A DNA stretch of 64,000 nucleotides. Source: Pseudomonas iridis. Its GTDB lineage: Bacteria; Pseudomonadota; Gammaproteobacteria; Pseudomonadales; Pseudomonadaceae. A model generated the notes under the pieces. The model saw only the letters and a program-made list of their open reading frames with translations, was not told where the DNA came from and did no database searches. The translations under genes and the position numbers were made by a program. Below, in pieces: positions 49,889 to 59,167 of this stretch; position 1 is the first letter of the stretch, and each line of letters starts with the position of its first letter. Location: NCBI RefSeq assembly GCF_017980685.1, contig NZ_JACXXO010000001.1, positions 682,001-746,000 on the forward strand, read 5' to 3'.

Positions 49889-50770
49889 TCAACCCCAGCC
49901 CTTCATGAAATCAATGAACGCCCGCACTTTAAGCGGCAAATGCCGGGTATCCGGGTACAGTGCGTACACGCCTTGCTGGGCAAAACGGTAGTCCGCCAAC
50001 AAGCGCTGTAACCGTCCGGCGTCGAGATCTTCCTGGATCAGCCACTGCGGCAGAATGGCCACGCCCTGCCCGGTCAATGCAAATGCCCGCAGCGTTGCCG
50101 AGTTGTCCGCAACGATCGCGGTCGTCCCCGGTTTTGGCTGATAGAAATGCTCGCTGCCGGCCGGGTCGGTGACCGTCATTTCCGGTACGCGTCCATGTCC
50201 CAGTGTCGGCATCGACTCCAGCGCTGCCAGGGTGCTGACGGGAGCGAACTGCTCGACCAACTCAGGCGCCGCCACTGCAAACACCTCGAACGTCGACAAC
50301 TGCACCGCGCGCAGATTGGAATCGTGCATGCGCCCGAGACGAATCGCCAGATCAAAACGTTCAGAGATCAGATCCGCGTGGGTCGAGGAAGTGGACAGGT
50401 GAATATTCAATTGCGGCTGCTGCTGACGAAACACTTCCAGCGCCGGCACCACCTGCGCCAAAGCAAATTCCACGGTGGTGGTGATGCGCAACGTGCCCTT
50501 TAGCTGTGAGTGCTCGGAACGGGCCTCCTCGATGGCCAGTCGCGCTTCATCCAGTGTGCGCAAACAGCGCCGATAGAAGCGCTCGCCGGCATCGGTCAGC
50601 GCCAGTTGCCGGGTGTTGCGGGTGAGCAACGTGACGCCCAGCTCCTCTTCCAGCCGTTTGAGGTTGAAGCTCACCACCGCCCGCGTCTGCCCAAGCGTAT
50701 CGGCGGCGGCGGTCAACGACCCGGCCTCGACCACGGCTTTAAAGGTGTCAAAACGGTCCAGGCTGACCAT
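49889..50770 (-). CDS. LysR-family transcriptional regulator
   Basis: A 293-residue LTTR. The HTH reads RFDTFKAVVEAGSLTAAADT, then LGQTRAVVSFNLKRLEEELG, and the substrate-binding domain starts KGTLRITTTVEFAL. The ATG at 50770 has AAGGAG 10 nt upstream; an upstream TTG at 50791 is less likely. It is divergent from an MFS exporter and shares a palindromic operator region with it, so control of that exporter is likely. Confidence 0.9.
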   Translation of the reverse strand: MVSLDRFDTFKAVVEAGSLTAAADTLGQTRAVVSFNLKRLEEELGVTLLTRNTRQLALTDAGERFYRRCLRTLDEARLAIEEARSEHSQLKGTLRITTTVEFALAQVVPALEVFRQQQPQLNIHLSTSSTHADLISERFDLAIRLGRMHDSNLRAVQLSTFEVFAVAAPELVEQFAPVSTLAALESMPTLGHGRVPEMTVTDPAGSEHFYQPKPGTTAIVADNSATLRAFALTGQGVAILPQWLIQEDLDAGRLQRLLADYRFAQQGVYALYPDTRHLPLKVRAFIDFMKGWG

Positions 50771-50785
50771 GTACACGGCACTCCT

Positions 50786-50806
50786 TGTCAAAATTATTTT
50801 GACAAA
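50786..50806. promoter_or_regulatory. Palindromic LysR-type operator
   Basis: TTGTCAAAA-TTA-TTTTGACAA is a perfect 21-bp palindrome containing T-N11-A. It lies between the divergent LysR and MFS genes and overlaps the region where both promoters must be. Confidence 0.75.
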
Positions 50807-50879
50807 CTAGCAGCCAAACCAGCGTTTTCCTATCGCCAGAAGCGCCCTACCCTGCACGCCTCATCACAGGGAAGTCGCC

Positions 50880-52250
50880 ATGGCCTACCGCTCAAAAGTC
50901 GCGCTGGTGTATCTGCTGGGTTTCGCCCTTGATCTGCTCAACATGTTCGCCGCCAGCATTGCCTACCCGGACATCGCCCGGCAGTTGCACGCCTCGGTGA
51001 CGCAACTGGCGTGGATCACCAACGCCTACATGCTCGGGCTGACGCTGATCATTCCGATGAGCGTGTGGCTGGCGGCACGGGTCGGCGAGCGCCGGCTGAT
51101 CCTTGGCTCGTTGCTGGTGTTCGCCATCGCGTCTGGACTGGTGGCTCAGGCCGGGTCGATTGAAAGCCTGATCGGCTGGCGGTTGCTGCAAGGGCTGGGG
51201 GGCGGGTTGCTGCTGCCGGTCGGTCAGGCCTTGGCCTACCGAGAGTTTCCTGCGACGCAGCGCGCGCACTTCACCGGTGTGGTGCTGTTGGTGGCGCTGA
51301 TGGTGCCGGCCCTGTCGCCGGCGGCCGGTGGACTGATTGTTCAGGCGTTGTCGTGGCGCTGGATTTTCTACCTGAACATGCCGATGGCGCTGCTGGCGTT
51401 CGGACTCGGCCTGCTCTGGTTGAAGCCCGACCAACCCACCCGCGAACGACCGACACTGGACGCACGCGGCCTGCTGTTGGCCGTGTCGGCCCTGAGCCTG
51501 TTGCTGATTGCCGTAAGCCTGGCAAGCGCAACCGCAACCCGTCACCTGGCTGGCGCCGTGCTGCTGCTCAGCGCCATAACCTTGTGCGTGTACGTGCGCG
51601 ATGGCTGGCGAAAACCTGGTGCGGTGCTTGACCTGCAACTGATCAAGAATCCGTCATTGCGTCTGGCCATGCTGATCTACCTGTTTGTGCCGGGCATCTT
51701 TACCGGCACCAACATGCTTGCCGTGCTGTACCTGCACGACCTCGGTTTCGGTGCGGCGCAAACCGGTGCACTGATGCTGTCCTGGGCGGCGGCTTCGGGA
51801 CTGGCGATCATGCTTGGCAAACGCAGTTTCAACCGGGTCGGTCCCAAGCCGCTGCTGATCGCGGGCATGCTTTTGCAAAGCCTGGGCATTGTCATGCTGA
51901 TGCAGATCGAACAGCCCGCAGCCGGCCCGTTGATCCTCGCCTATGCCCTGATGGGCCTGGGCGGCAGCCTGTGCAGCGTCACCGCGCAAACCCTGGCGTT
52001 TGTCGGCATGAGCGCGGAAAAAATGGGCCACTCCAGCGCCCTCTGGAACATCAATCGCCAGCTCGGTTTCTGCCTCGGTGCGGCGCTGCTCAGTTCATTG
52101 CTGGGCGCCTTGGGCGCCAACGGTTTCAAATACTGCTTTCTCGCCGCCGCGCTGCTCACGCTCTTGCCGATGGCCGCCGTGCTGCGTTTCGATGCGAGCA
52201 AAGTGCTCGCGCTGCTGAACTCACCTGCCCTTCAGGAAAAATCCACATGA
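50880..52250 (+). CDS. MFS exporter, DHA2 (EmrB/QacA) family
   Basis: A 456-residue carrier with about fourteen transmembrane segments. DHA2 landmarks: LDLLNMFAASIAYPDIARQL (motif D1-like), LGLTLIIPMSVWLAARVGER with motif A, GWRLLQGLGGGLLLPVGQAL with motif C-like glycines, and WRWIFYLNMPMAL. Probably a drug or metabolite exporter. GGGAAG precedes ATG 50880. Its stop overlaps the following NTF2-like gene by 4 bp. Regulated by the divergent LysR. Confidence 0.9.
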   Translation: MAYRSKVALVYLLGFALDLLNMFAASIAYPDIARQLHASVTQLAWITNAYMLGLTLIIPMSVWLAARVGERRLILGSLLVFAIASGLVAQAGSIESLIGWRLLQGLGGGLLLPVGQALAYREFPATQRAHFTGVVLLVALMVPALSPAAGGLIVQALSWRWIFYLNMPMALLAFGLGLLWLKPDQPTRERPTLDARGLLLAVSALSLLLIAVSLASATATRHLAGAVLLLSAITLCVYVRDGWRKPGAVLDLQLIKNPSLRLAMLIYLFVPGIFTGTNMLAVLYLHDLGFGAAQTGALMLSWAAASGLAIMLGKRSFNRVGPKPLLIAGMLLQSLGIVMLMQIEQPAAGPLILAYALMGLGGSLCSVTAQTLAFVGMSAEKMGHSSALWNINRQLGFCLGAALLSSLLGALGANGFKYCFLAAALLTLLPMAAVLRFDASKVLALLNSPALQEKST

Positions 52251-52645
52251 CTGACCACACCGACTACTTTGCCGAAGTTATCGAAGCGCACGAGGCCATC
52301 GAACGATGGTTTGCCGTGGCAGAGGACGAGACTGCTCTGGAGCAATTACTGACACGCTTTTCACCCCGGTTTTCGATGATTACGCCGCTGGGTCGCGTGC
52401 TTGATTTCGAAGCCTTGCGGGGATTGTTTCAAATGGCCGGAGGCAAGAAGAACGGGTTCAGGATTGAGCTCAGCGAACTGCGCGCGATTGCGTTGCACGA
52501 CCGTGGCGCGACGGTGAGTTACCGAGAACAGCAGACGGATGCGAGTGGGTTGCACACGGACCGGCGCTCGACGGTCGTGTTTGAAAAACTCGATTCCGGG
52601 CGGCTGGTCTGGCTGCATTTGCAGGAGACGTTTTGCGGGGTTTAG
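52247..52645 (+). CDS. Small NTF2-like (DUF4440-type) protein
   Basis: A 132-residue protein. N-terminal helix YFAEVIEAHEAIERWFA, then a curved sheet with RFSPRFSMITPLGRVLDFEA, LSELRAIALHDRGATVSY and GRLVWLHLQETF. It resembles DUF4440/SnoaL-like domains; function is unknown. ATG overlaps the exporter's TGA (ATGA), showing coupled translation. Confidence 0.78.
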   Translation: MTDHTDYFAEVIEAHEAIERWFAVAEDETALEQLLTRFSPRFSMITPLGRVLDFEALRGLFQMAGGKKNGFRIELSELRAIALHDRGATVSYREQQTDASGLHTDRRSTVVFEKLDSGRLVWLHLQETFCGV

Positions 52646-52680
52646 ACGTTCGGCATGTTCTTGCAGGACCGAGGCGCCTG

Positions 52681-52752
52681 CATCGCGGGCAAGCCCGCTC
52701 CCACAGGTTTTGCGGCGCGCTCAAAAAACTGTGGGAGCGGCTTGCCCGCGAC
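52681..52752. repeat. REP pair, CGCGGGCAAGCCCGC family
   Basis: CATCGCGGGCAAGCCCGCTC and GAGCGGCTTGCCCGCGACGG, with GCTCCCACAG/CTGTGGGAGC inside. It lies between converging genes. Confidence 0.9.
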
Positions 52753-52771
52753 GGCCGCAACTCGGTCTGCC

Positions 52772-53638
52772 TCAGTTATCCACAACGTCCTGCTTCACCA
52801 CCACCGTGCAAGTAATCCCCGCCGCCAACAGCACACCCTCCGGTACTTCATCGATGTGAATGCGCACCGGCACCCGCTGCGCCAACCGGACCCAATTGAA
52901 CGTCGGATTCACATCGGCAATCAGCTCGCGGCTTTCAGGGTTGTCACGGTCGTAGATGCCGCGGGAAATACTTTCCACATGGCCCTTCAGCACTTCGCCG
53001 CTCATCAGTTGCATGTCGGCCTTGTCGCCGACGCGCACGTGCGGCAGTTTGGTTTCTTCGAAGAAGCCGTAAACCCAGAACGAGTTCATGTCGACCAGGG
53101 CCATTTTTGCCTCGCCGATGCGCGCGTAGTCGCCGCGATGCACGTTGAGGTTGGTCACGTAGCCATCCACCGCCGCGCGCACTTGCGTGCGTTTAAGGTT
53201 GAGTTCGGCGGCTTCCAGTTGCGCTTGCGCGTGCTGATAATCGGCCAGTGCGGCGTCTGCGATGTTGCTGGCGTCGTCGCGGTTCTCCCTGGAGATCACC
53301 AACGCATCCATGTCGGCGCGACGATGCGCGTTGACCTTGCGCATCTCCCATGTCGACTTGCGCGAAGCGACCAGCGACTGCGCCTGTTTCACCGCAATAC
53401 GGTAATGCTCCGGGTCGATCTGCATCAGCAAATCGCCCTTCTTCACCAGGTGGTTGTCGCGAACCGGCACGTTCACCACTTCACCGGTGACGTCGGCGGC
53501 GACGTTGATGATATCCGCCCGCACCCGGCCGTCGCGGGTCCACGGCGTGTCCATGTAATGCACCCACAAGGTCCGACCGATCCACAGCGCAAGGGCCAGC
53601 ACCAGCAGCGTCGCAAGCAGGCTGAAAAACTTTTTCAT
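52772..53638 (-). CDS. HlyD/EmrA-type membrane-fusion protein (AaeA-like)
   Basis: A 288-residue periplasmic adaptor. N-terminal anchor FFSLLATLLVLALALWIGRT; lipoyl half-motifs DGRVRADIINVAADVTGEVV and RAAVDGYVTNLNVHRGDYA around a helical hairpin; beta-barrel part with VDMNSFWVYGFFEETKL. With the FUSC pump and DUF1656 protein it forms an aromatic-carboxylate efflux unit like AaeAB. Last gene of the efflux operon. Confidence 0.9.
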   Translation of the reverse strand: MKKFFSLLATLLVLALALWIGRTLWVHYMDTPWTRDGRVRADIINVAADVTGEVVNVPVRDNHLVKKGDLLMQIDPEHYRIAVKQAQSLVASRKSTWEMRKVNAHRRADMDALVISRENRDDASNIADAALADYQHAQAQLEAAELNLKRTQVRAAVDGYVTNLNVHRGDYARIGEAKMALVDMNSFWVYGFFEETKLPHVRVGDKADMQLMSGEVLKGHVESISRGIYDRDNPESRELIADVNPTFNWVRLAQRVPVRIHIDEVPEGVLLAAGITCTVVVKQDVVDN

Positions 53639-53648
53639 CAGGACGTTC

Positions 53649-53849
53649 TCAACGGTAGACAGTCAGCGACATCGCGCCGAACAGACAGGTAAACAGACTC
53701 AGGCGCAGCAGCGCCGGGTGCCAGAAGAAGCGGTACAGATCGAACCCCGACAAGAACCGGTCCACCGCCCAGGCCAAGGCCGCGGCGATGAAAAACATCA
53801 GGGTCATGGTTGGCATGTACACGCCGTGGAAGGCGATTTCACGAGGCAT
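53649..53849 (-). CDS. DUF1656 small membrane protein (AaeX-like)
   Basis: A 66-residue protein with two transmembrane helices (MPTMTLMFFIAAALAWAV; LRLSLFTCLFGAMSLTVY) and the family start MPREIAFHGVYMP. DUF1656 proteins accompany FUSC/HlyD efflux pairs; their own role is unclear. ATG 53849 overlaps the 3' end of the FUSC gene by 11 bp. Confidence 0.9.
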   Translation of the reverse strand: MPREIAFHGVYMPTMTLMFFIAAALAWAVDRFLSGFDLYRFFWHPALLRLSLFTCLFGAMSLTVYR

Positions 53850-56031
53850 GGGCAAGTCCTTCGGGCTTGGCGGGTGCGAGCATGGCAAGCGGTGATTGCG
53901 GGTCGAGCAAGGACGTGCGGATAAAGTGCAGATAGCTCTTCACCCGACGCAACGCCGAGGTATCGAAGTGCGGCGCGAACGGTTCATCGGTGGCCGCGAC
54001 ACGACTGATCGCGTGGTCGACCGCGACCAGTGCGCGCTCCAGATTGCTGGCGTTGGGGTACAGAAACAGACGCACCAGTGCACGGCCCATAACGCGGATT
54101 GCCTGACGCCACGGCTGCGACTCGGCGTACGCCGGATGCACCGGCAGAATCGCCTGTTCCTTGCGCAACTCGATGATCGCGTGGCCGACTTCAAGCACCA
54201 CGAACATCCAGCGCAGCAGACTCTTTTGTACCTTCGGCTCACCGGCCGCCAGACCGTAGGCCTGATGCAGCAGATCGCGGGTGCGGCTCTCGAAACTCGA
54301 GGCCAGCCCTTTGAGTTTGCCGCTGATGGCATAGACCACTTGCCCGCGCAGATCCTGCTCCAACCGTTGCCACAACCAGCGGCTGTTCGGCGGCAGAATA
54401 ATCGCCCCGGCAGCCGCGCAGACCAGCATGCCGATGACCATGGCGATGTAGTCATTGATGAAGGTGTACGGGTTGTAGACCGTCAGGTTGTCCGGCACGG
54501 AACCGGTGCTGAAGAAGATCAGCAAACCGAGACCGACACCGGCGTATTGTGGCCGCGACGTAAGAAACGAGCCGAGCACGATCACCGGCGCGAGCATCAC
54601 GCACAGCAATGGAAAACCGTCGATCCACGGGAAGATGAAAAACATCTCGAAGAAACCGATCAGCGCGCCGAGAAACGTGCCGCACGCCATCTGGAATGCC
54701 ATGCGTTTCGGGTTCGGCGTAGCGGCGGACAGGCCCACCGTGGCGGCGGCAATCAGGGTCATGGTCGCGCCGCTCGGCCAAGCGGTGGCCACCCAATAAC
54801 TGCCCAGCACGATCAGGATGAACGAGGCGCGAATCCCCGACGCCGCCGCTGCCCACCAGTTGGTTTGCGGGGTGAACGGCTCGTCCCAACGCTCGCGTTC
54901 GTGACGGTGATCGGCCAAGGACGCGTGGGTCTGTGCATAACTGTGCAGGTCATCGACGAAGCGATAGAGCAACTCGTAAGCGGTGTGGAAATCCAGTTGC
55001 TCGGCGTCGCTCGGCTCACTCTCCTGAAACGTCGTGCGCAGGCTGCGCACCCGCGCTGGCAGGCCTTCTTTGTAGGTCGCAAGCGCCGTCGCCAGGCGTG
55101 CGGCATCGGGACTGGTCAGGGCACGACCGCTGAAGCTGTCGAGCACTTCGGCCAGGTCCTGCAGACCCGGCCTGATTGCCGCCACGACGTGTTCCTCGCC
55201 ATTGCCGCGCAGGCGTTCAAGCAACTGGTGCAGGGCATTGAAGCGCGTGGTGATGCCCATGAACTCACTGTTCAAACGGCTGAGGCGACCATTGCGCCGG
55301 CGCATGTGCGGGTCTTCGAACACCGTCACGCTGCGCAGCCCTTCCAGCCCCACCGCCTCGGCAATGAAGCGTACGTTGGTCGCCTCAAAGGATTCGGTTT
55401 TGCTACGCCCGCGCAAGCCATCGGTGACGAACAGCGCGAATACGCCGAAACGCTGATACAAAGCGTTGCGCATCGCCGCGCTGGCGGTTTGCGGCAGGAT
55501 CGCGGCGCTGACCACGGTGGCGCAGAGAATCCCCAGTGAGATCTCCAAAACCCGCCACACAGCGGCCATGAACGCGCCGTCGGGGTGCGCCAGCGCCGGC
55601 AACCCGACCATTGCGGCGGTGTAACCCGCCAGCACGAATCCATAGGCGCGGAAGTTACGGCAGCGCGCGGCACCCGCCGAGCAGATGCCGACCCAGATCG
55701 CCAGCGAGCCGAGGAACAGTTCGGTGTTCTGCGCAAACAGCGCGATCAACGTGACCATCATCGCCGAGCCGGCCAGCGTGCCCAGAAAGCGATAGAAACT
55801 CTTGGCGAAAACCTGCCCGCTTTGCGGCTGCATGACGATGAACACGGTGATCATCGCCGTGCGTGGTTGCGGCAATTCCAGACGCATGGCCAGCCACAGG
55901 GTCAGGAACGCTGCAAGCAACACCTTGAAGATATAGACCCAGGTCACGCCATCGCTGCGCGCCCAGTCAAAAAAACCGCGGCGCCATTCCAGCGAGTAGA
56001 GCCAGCGCAAAGGTGCGGGCAAGGGAGTCAT
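53839..56031 (-). CDS. FUSC-family efflux transporter (AaeB/YccS-like)
   Basis: A 730-residue inner-membrane pump. Two sets of membrane helices (FLTLWLAMRLELPQPRTAMI, then TVFIVMQPQSGQVFAKSFYR; second set from GIRASFILIVLGSYWVATAW) surround a cytoplasmic helical region of about 190 residues. The PQP...MQPQSG signature is typical of aromatic-acid and fusaric-acid exporters. Operon partner of the OMF upstream and DUF1656/HlyD downstream; 140 bp and a REP pair separate it from the OMF gene. Confidence 0.9.
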   Translation of the reverse strand: MTPLPAPLRWLYSLEWRRGFFDWARSDGVTWVYIFKVLLAAFLTLWLAMRLELPQPRTAMITVFIVMQPQSGQVFAKSFYRFLGTLAGSAMMVTLIALFAQNTELFLGSLAIWVGICSAGAARCRNFRAYGFVLAGYTAAMVGLPALAHPDGAFMAAVWRVLEISLGILCATVVSAAILPQTASAAMRNALYQRFGVFALFVTDGLRGRSKTESFEATNVRFIAEAVGLEGLRSVTVFEDPHMRRRNGRLSRLNSEFMGITTRFNALHQLLERLRGNGEEHVVAAIRPGLQDLAEVLDSFSGRALTSPDAARLATALATYKEGLPARVRSLRTTFQESEPSDAEQLDFHTAYELLYRFVDDLHSYAQTHASLADHRHERERWDEPFTPQTNWWAAAASGIRASFILIVLGSYWVATAWPSGATMTLIAAATVGLSAATPNPKRMAFQMACGTFLGALIGFFEMFFIFPWIDGFPLLCVMLAPVIVLGSFLTSRPQYAGVGLGLLIFFSTGSVPDNLTVYNPYTFINDYIAMVIGMLVCAAAGAIILPPNSRWLWQRLEQDLRGQVVYAISGKLKGLASSFESRTRDLLHQAYGLAAGEPKVQKSLLRWMFVVLEVGHAIIELRKEQAILPVHPAYAESQPWRQAIRVMGRALVRLFLYPNASNLERALVAVDHAISRVAATDEPFAPHFDTSALRRVKSYLHFIRTSLLDPQSPLAMLAPAKPEGLAHAS

Positions 56032-56069
56032 TCAAATGTGCTCAATGAGATTCGGTCTGGTCGCAGAGC

Positions 56070-56161
56070 CTGTGGGAGCGAGCCTGCTCGCGAATGCGTT
56101 TTCATATTCAACGTTGATGTCGACTGATAAACCGCTTTCGCGAGCAGGCTCGCTCCCACAT
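56070..56161. repeat. REP pair (REPIN) between OMF and FUSC genes
   Basis: TGTGGGAGCGAGCCTGCTCG and CGAGCAGGCTCGCTCCCACA flank a centre with GTCGACTGATAAACC-type sequence. It could reduce read-through within the efflux operon. Confidence 0.92.
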
Positions 56162-56171
56162 TGGGTCGTGT

Positions 56172-57671
56172 TCAATGCAGGAGAGCCGGGGTTTTCGGGG
56201 CCTGGGTTTTCTCGACACTCGGCACGTCATTGCCAGCACCCAGTCCGCCACCCAGCGCCGTCACCAGTTCCGCATGCGCACTCAACCGCGCCGCCTGCAC
56301 CTGCTGTTGCACTTGCTGCTGTTTGAACAGCAACGTTCGTGCGTTGAGCACGTTGAGGTAATCGGTGAGGCCGCGCTGATAAGCGATCGTCGCGATGTCG
56401 TAAGTCTTCTGCGCGGTGGCCACGGATTCGGCGGCGAACCCTTGCTGCTTGTCCATCGACTCACGGCGAATCAACTGGTCGGAAATATTCTTGAGCGCAT
56501 TCACCAGTGTCTGGTTGTAATGCGCCACAGCGATGTCATAACCGGCCGACGCTTCACCCAGTTCGGCACGCAGTCGCCCGCCATCGAAAATCGGTAAGGA
56601 GATTGCCGGGCCCACGTTGTAATTGAGTTTCTTGCCGGTCAAAAACTCCAGCGCTCCACCGCCAGTGGCCATGAAACCGAGGCTGCCGACCAGATCGACG
56701 TTGGGATAAAACCCGGCGTGCGCCACATCGATGCCACGCGCCTGCGCCGCCACTTGCCAGCGGCTGGCGACCACATCCGGACGCTGACCGAGTAATTGCG
56801 CGGGCAGTGCCGAAGGCAGTTTCAGCGCCGCACCAAGCGACAGCGTCGGGCGCTGCAATTGCGCGCCCGCCCCCGGCCCTTTGCCGGCCAGTGCGGCGAG
56901 TTGATTGCGACTGAGGGCGATCTCTTCGTCCAGCGCATCAAGTTGCCGATGAGTCTCCGGCAACGGCGTTTGCGCCTGGCTGACTTCAAAGTGCGTGCCG
57001 ATCCCGCCGTCCAGACGCTTTTGCGCCAGATCGAGAATCTGCTGTTGCTGCGCAAGCGTGGCCGCGACGATGTCGCGCTGGGCGTAATGCAGCGACAGCG
57101 CGACGTAGGCGCGCACGATGTTGTTCTGCAACTCCAACTGCGCCAACCGCGCCTCGGCAACGCTCATGTGCGCCAGATCCACCGCCCGTTCGCTGGTATT
57201 GCTTTCGCGGCCCCAGAGGTCGAGGGCGTAGCTGAAACCCAGCGCGGCGTTGTTGTCCCAAGTGGTGGTATTGGCCAGCTCACCCGGGCCGTAGAACTGA
57301 TCGGTCGGCCAGTTGTGGCGCTTGAGGGTCGACTCGCCATTGATCTGCAATGACTCGGCCGCTTCAGCGACACCGGCCATGGCTTTGGCCTGACGCACCC
57401 GCGCGGCGGCCATGGCCATGCTCGGGCTGCCTTGTATGGCGAGGTCGATCCAGCGGTTCAGTTGCGGGTCGCCGTAGGCTTGCCACCATTGTGCGGCGGG
57501 CCAATTGGCGTCACGGGCGGCGTGGGCGATGGCGTCGTCGGTGGCCAGTGCATTGGCTTGCAGCGCCTTGCCCTGCGGGGAAATACCTTCGGTTGATAAG
57601 CAGCCGCTGAGACCCAGGGCGAAAGCCAGAACACTGAGCGGCAAAAGCGCTCTGTTGATGCGACGCGGCAC
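56172..57671 (-). CDS. NodT-family outer-membrane efflux lipoprotein
   Basis: A 499-residue TolC-like channel. The lipoprotein signal is LLPLSVLAFALGLSGCLS (Cys about residue 24). Two TolC-type repeats show AAARVRQAKAMAGVAEAAES, AQLELQNNIVRAYVALSLHY and YQRGLTDYLNVLNARTLLF. The first gene of the efflux operon, divergent from a LysR gene. It would complete a tripartite path with the HlyD and FUSC proteins. Confidence 0.9.
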   Translation of the reverse strand: MPRRINRALLPLSVLAFALGLSGCLSTEGISPQGKALQANALATDDAIAHAARDANWPAAQWWQAYGDPQLNRWIDLAIQGSPSMAMAAARVRQAKAMAGVAEAAESLQINGESTLKRHNWPTDQFYGPGELANTTTWDNNAALGFSYALDLWGRESNTSERAVDLAHMSVAEARLAQLELQNNIVRAYVALSLHYAQRDIVAATLAQQQQILDLAQKRLDGGIGTHFEVSQAQTPLPETHRQLDALDEEIALSRNQLAALAGKGPGAGAQLQRPTLSLGAALKLPSALPAQLLGQRPDVVASRWQVAAQARGIDVAHAGFYPNVDLVGSLGFMATGGGALEFLTGKKLNYNVGPAISLPIFDGGRLRAELGEASAGYDIAVAHYNQTLVNALKNISDQLIRRESMDKQQGFAAESVATAQKTYDIATIAYQRGLTDYLNVLNARTLLFKQQQVQQQVQAARLSAHAELVTALGGGLGAGNDVPSVEKTQAPKTPALLH

Positions 57672-57715
57672 AGCTGCGAATTCCTGAGAAGGGGATATGG
57701 CGGGGCTTACTCACT

Positions 57716-57801
57716 CTGTAGGAGCTGCCGCAGGCTGCGATCTTTTGATCTTGATCCCTTAAAACAACATCAAAAGATCGCAGCCTTCGGCAGCTCCTAC
57801 A
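57716..57801. repeat. REP pair, TGTAGGAGCTGCCGCAGGC family
   Basis: CTGTAGGAGCTGCCGCAGGC and GCCTTCGGCAGCTCCTACAA, with GATCTTTTGAT/TCAAAAGATC inside. It lies in the 280-bp OMF/LysR divergent region, between the OMF start and the LysR promoter side. GTTACCGTTAAC near 57865 is a further small palindrome that may be the LysR site. Confidence 0.9.
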
Positions 57802-57951
57802 AGGAACGGCGCAATTCTAGGTGGGCGCCTTGGCCGCGATAAGCTGGGAATCCTGTGAATCTTTGTTACCGTTAACGAGATAATCCCTTGGTCGGGGGTT
57901 TCGACCCCAAAACTTCGTGTCACAATTTGCCATCTGCCTTGAGAGCATCCC

Positions 57952-58920
57952 ATGGACACTTTGCAAAACATGCGCGCCTTCAGTTGCGTGGCCGAAGCCG
58001 GCAGCTTCACCGCCGCCGCCGTGCAACTCGACACCACCACCGCCAACGTTTCGCGCGCGGTCTCCAACCTGGAAGCCCACCTGCAAACCCGACTGCTCAA
58101 CCGCACGACCCGGCGCATCGCCCTGACCGAGGCCGGCAAGCGTTATCTGCTGCGCTGCGAACAGATCCTCGCCTACGTCGAAGAAGCGGAGGCAGAAGCC
58201 AGCCAAGCCCACGCCCGCCCGGCCGGACAGCTGAAAGTGCACACCATGACCGGCATCGGCCAGCACTTCGTCATCGACGCCATCGCCCGCTATCGCAAGA
58301 CACACCCCGACGTGACCTTCGACCTGACCATGGCCAACCGCGTGCCAGACCTGCTCGATGAAGGCTACGACGTCTCCATCGTCCTGGCGCGCGAACTGCC
58401 GGACTCGGGCTTCGTCTCGCAGCGTCTGGGCATCACCTACAGCATCGTTTGCGCCTCACCGGCCTACGTGAAAGCCAACGGCTGCGCGCAAAAGCCCAGC
58501 GACCTGCTCAACCACGCCTGCCTGCGCCTGGTCAGCCCGGTGATCCCGCTGGAGAAATGGGCATTCGACGGCCCGGAAGGTCAGGAAATGGTCACCATCA
58601 ACAGCTCGCCATTCCTGGTGAACTCCGCCGACGCGATGAAAACCGCAATCATCAGCGGCATGGGCGTCGGCGTCCTGCCGGTGTACGCCGCCATCGAAGG
58701 TTTGCGCAACGGCACGCTGGTGCGGGTCATGCCGAACTACCGCTCGCAGGAACTGAACCTGTACGCGATCTACCCGTCGCGCCAATACCTGGATGCGAAG
58801 ATCAAAACGTGGGTCGAGTATCTGCGCGGCTCGCTGCCGGAAATTCTCGCAGCGCATCAGGCAGAACTGGCCGCCTACGAACTCAGCGGCAGCCTCGCCG
58901 GCGCCCGCGTCGCCAACTGA
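57952..58920 (+). CDS. LysR-family regulator (AaeR-like position)
   Basis: A 322-residue LTTR. HTH: MRAFSCVAEAGSFTAAAVQL, then TTTANVSRAVSNLEAHL; substrate domain starts GQLKVHTMTGIGQHFVIDAI. Divergent to the OMF-FUSC-DUF1656-HlyD operon, which it probably controls in response to an aromatic acid. The C-terminal tail after about residue 300 (ELAAYELSGSLAGARVAN) extends slightly past the usual length. The ribosome-binding site is weak. Confidence 0.88.
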   Translation: MDTLQNMRAFSCVAEAGSFTAAAVQLDTTTANVSRAVSNLEAHLQTRLLNRTTRRIALTEAGKRYLLRCEQILAYVEEAEAEASQAHARPAGQLKVHTMTGIGQHFVIDAIARYRKTHPDVTFDLTMANRVPDLLDEGYDVSIVLARELPDSGFVSQRLGITYSIVCASPAYVKANGCAQKPSDLLNHACLRLVSPVIPLEKWAFDGPEGQEMVTINSSPFLVNSADAMKTAIISGMGVGVLPVYAAIEGLRNGTLVRVMPNYRSQELNLYAIYPSRQYLDAKIKTWVEYLRGSLPEILAAHQAELAAYELSGSLAGARVAN

Positions 58921-58939
58921 CGTTAAACAAAACGCGCCT

Positions 58940-59022
58940 CCTGTAGGAGCTGCCGCAGGCTGCGATCTTTTGACCTTGATGTTTAACAATCAAAAGATCG
59001 CAGCCTACGGCAGCTCCTACAT
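58940..59022. repeat. REP pair at the head of unit 1
   Basis: CTGTAGGAGCTGCCGCAGGC and GCCTACGGCAGCTCCTACAT with CAAAAGATCG arms. Nearly identical to the copy at 60038. Confidence 0.92.
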
Positions 59023-59061
59023 TTCGGGGTTTTCGCGGAAGTTTCCGACAGGTTTTGAAGG

Positions 59062-59090
59062 TTGCTCGTCGGAAGTGCGGTGGATAGGGT
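59062..59090 (+). promoter_or_regulatory. Sigma-70-like promoter of unit 1
   Basis: TTGCTC, a 17-nt spacer and TAGGGT. The same positions in unit 2 read TTGTCC-N17-TAGGCT. The predicted start falls in the G run at about 59095, just before the perfect hairpin GGTCGCTGA-CGAA-TCAGCGACC (59096-59117), which would form the 5' end of the RNA. Confidence 0.6.
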
Positions 59091-59115
59091 TTGGGGGTCG
59101 CTGACGAATCAGCGA

Positions 59116-59133
59116 CCGGACTTGGTCGTCCGG
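59116..59133 (+). other. Target hairpin A of unit 1
   Basis: CCGGAC-TTGGTC-GTCCGG shows TTGGTC in its loop. TTGGTCG is the reverse complement of CGACCAA in the downstream RNA element (59220-59226). Confidence 0.7.
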
Positions 59134-59167
59134 GTTTAGAATGGCGCACTTTTCAAGCTTGCTTAAT

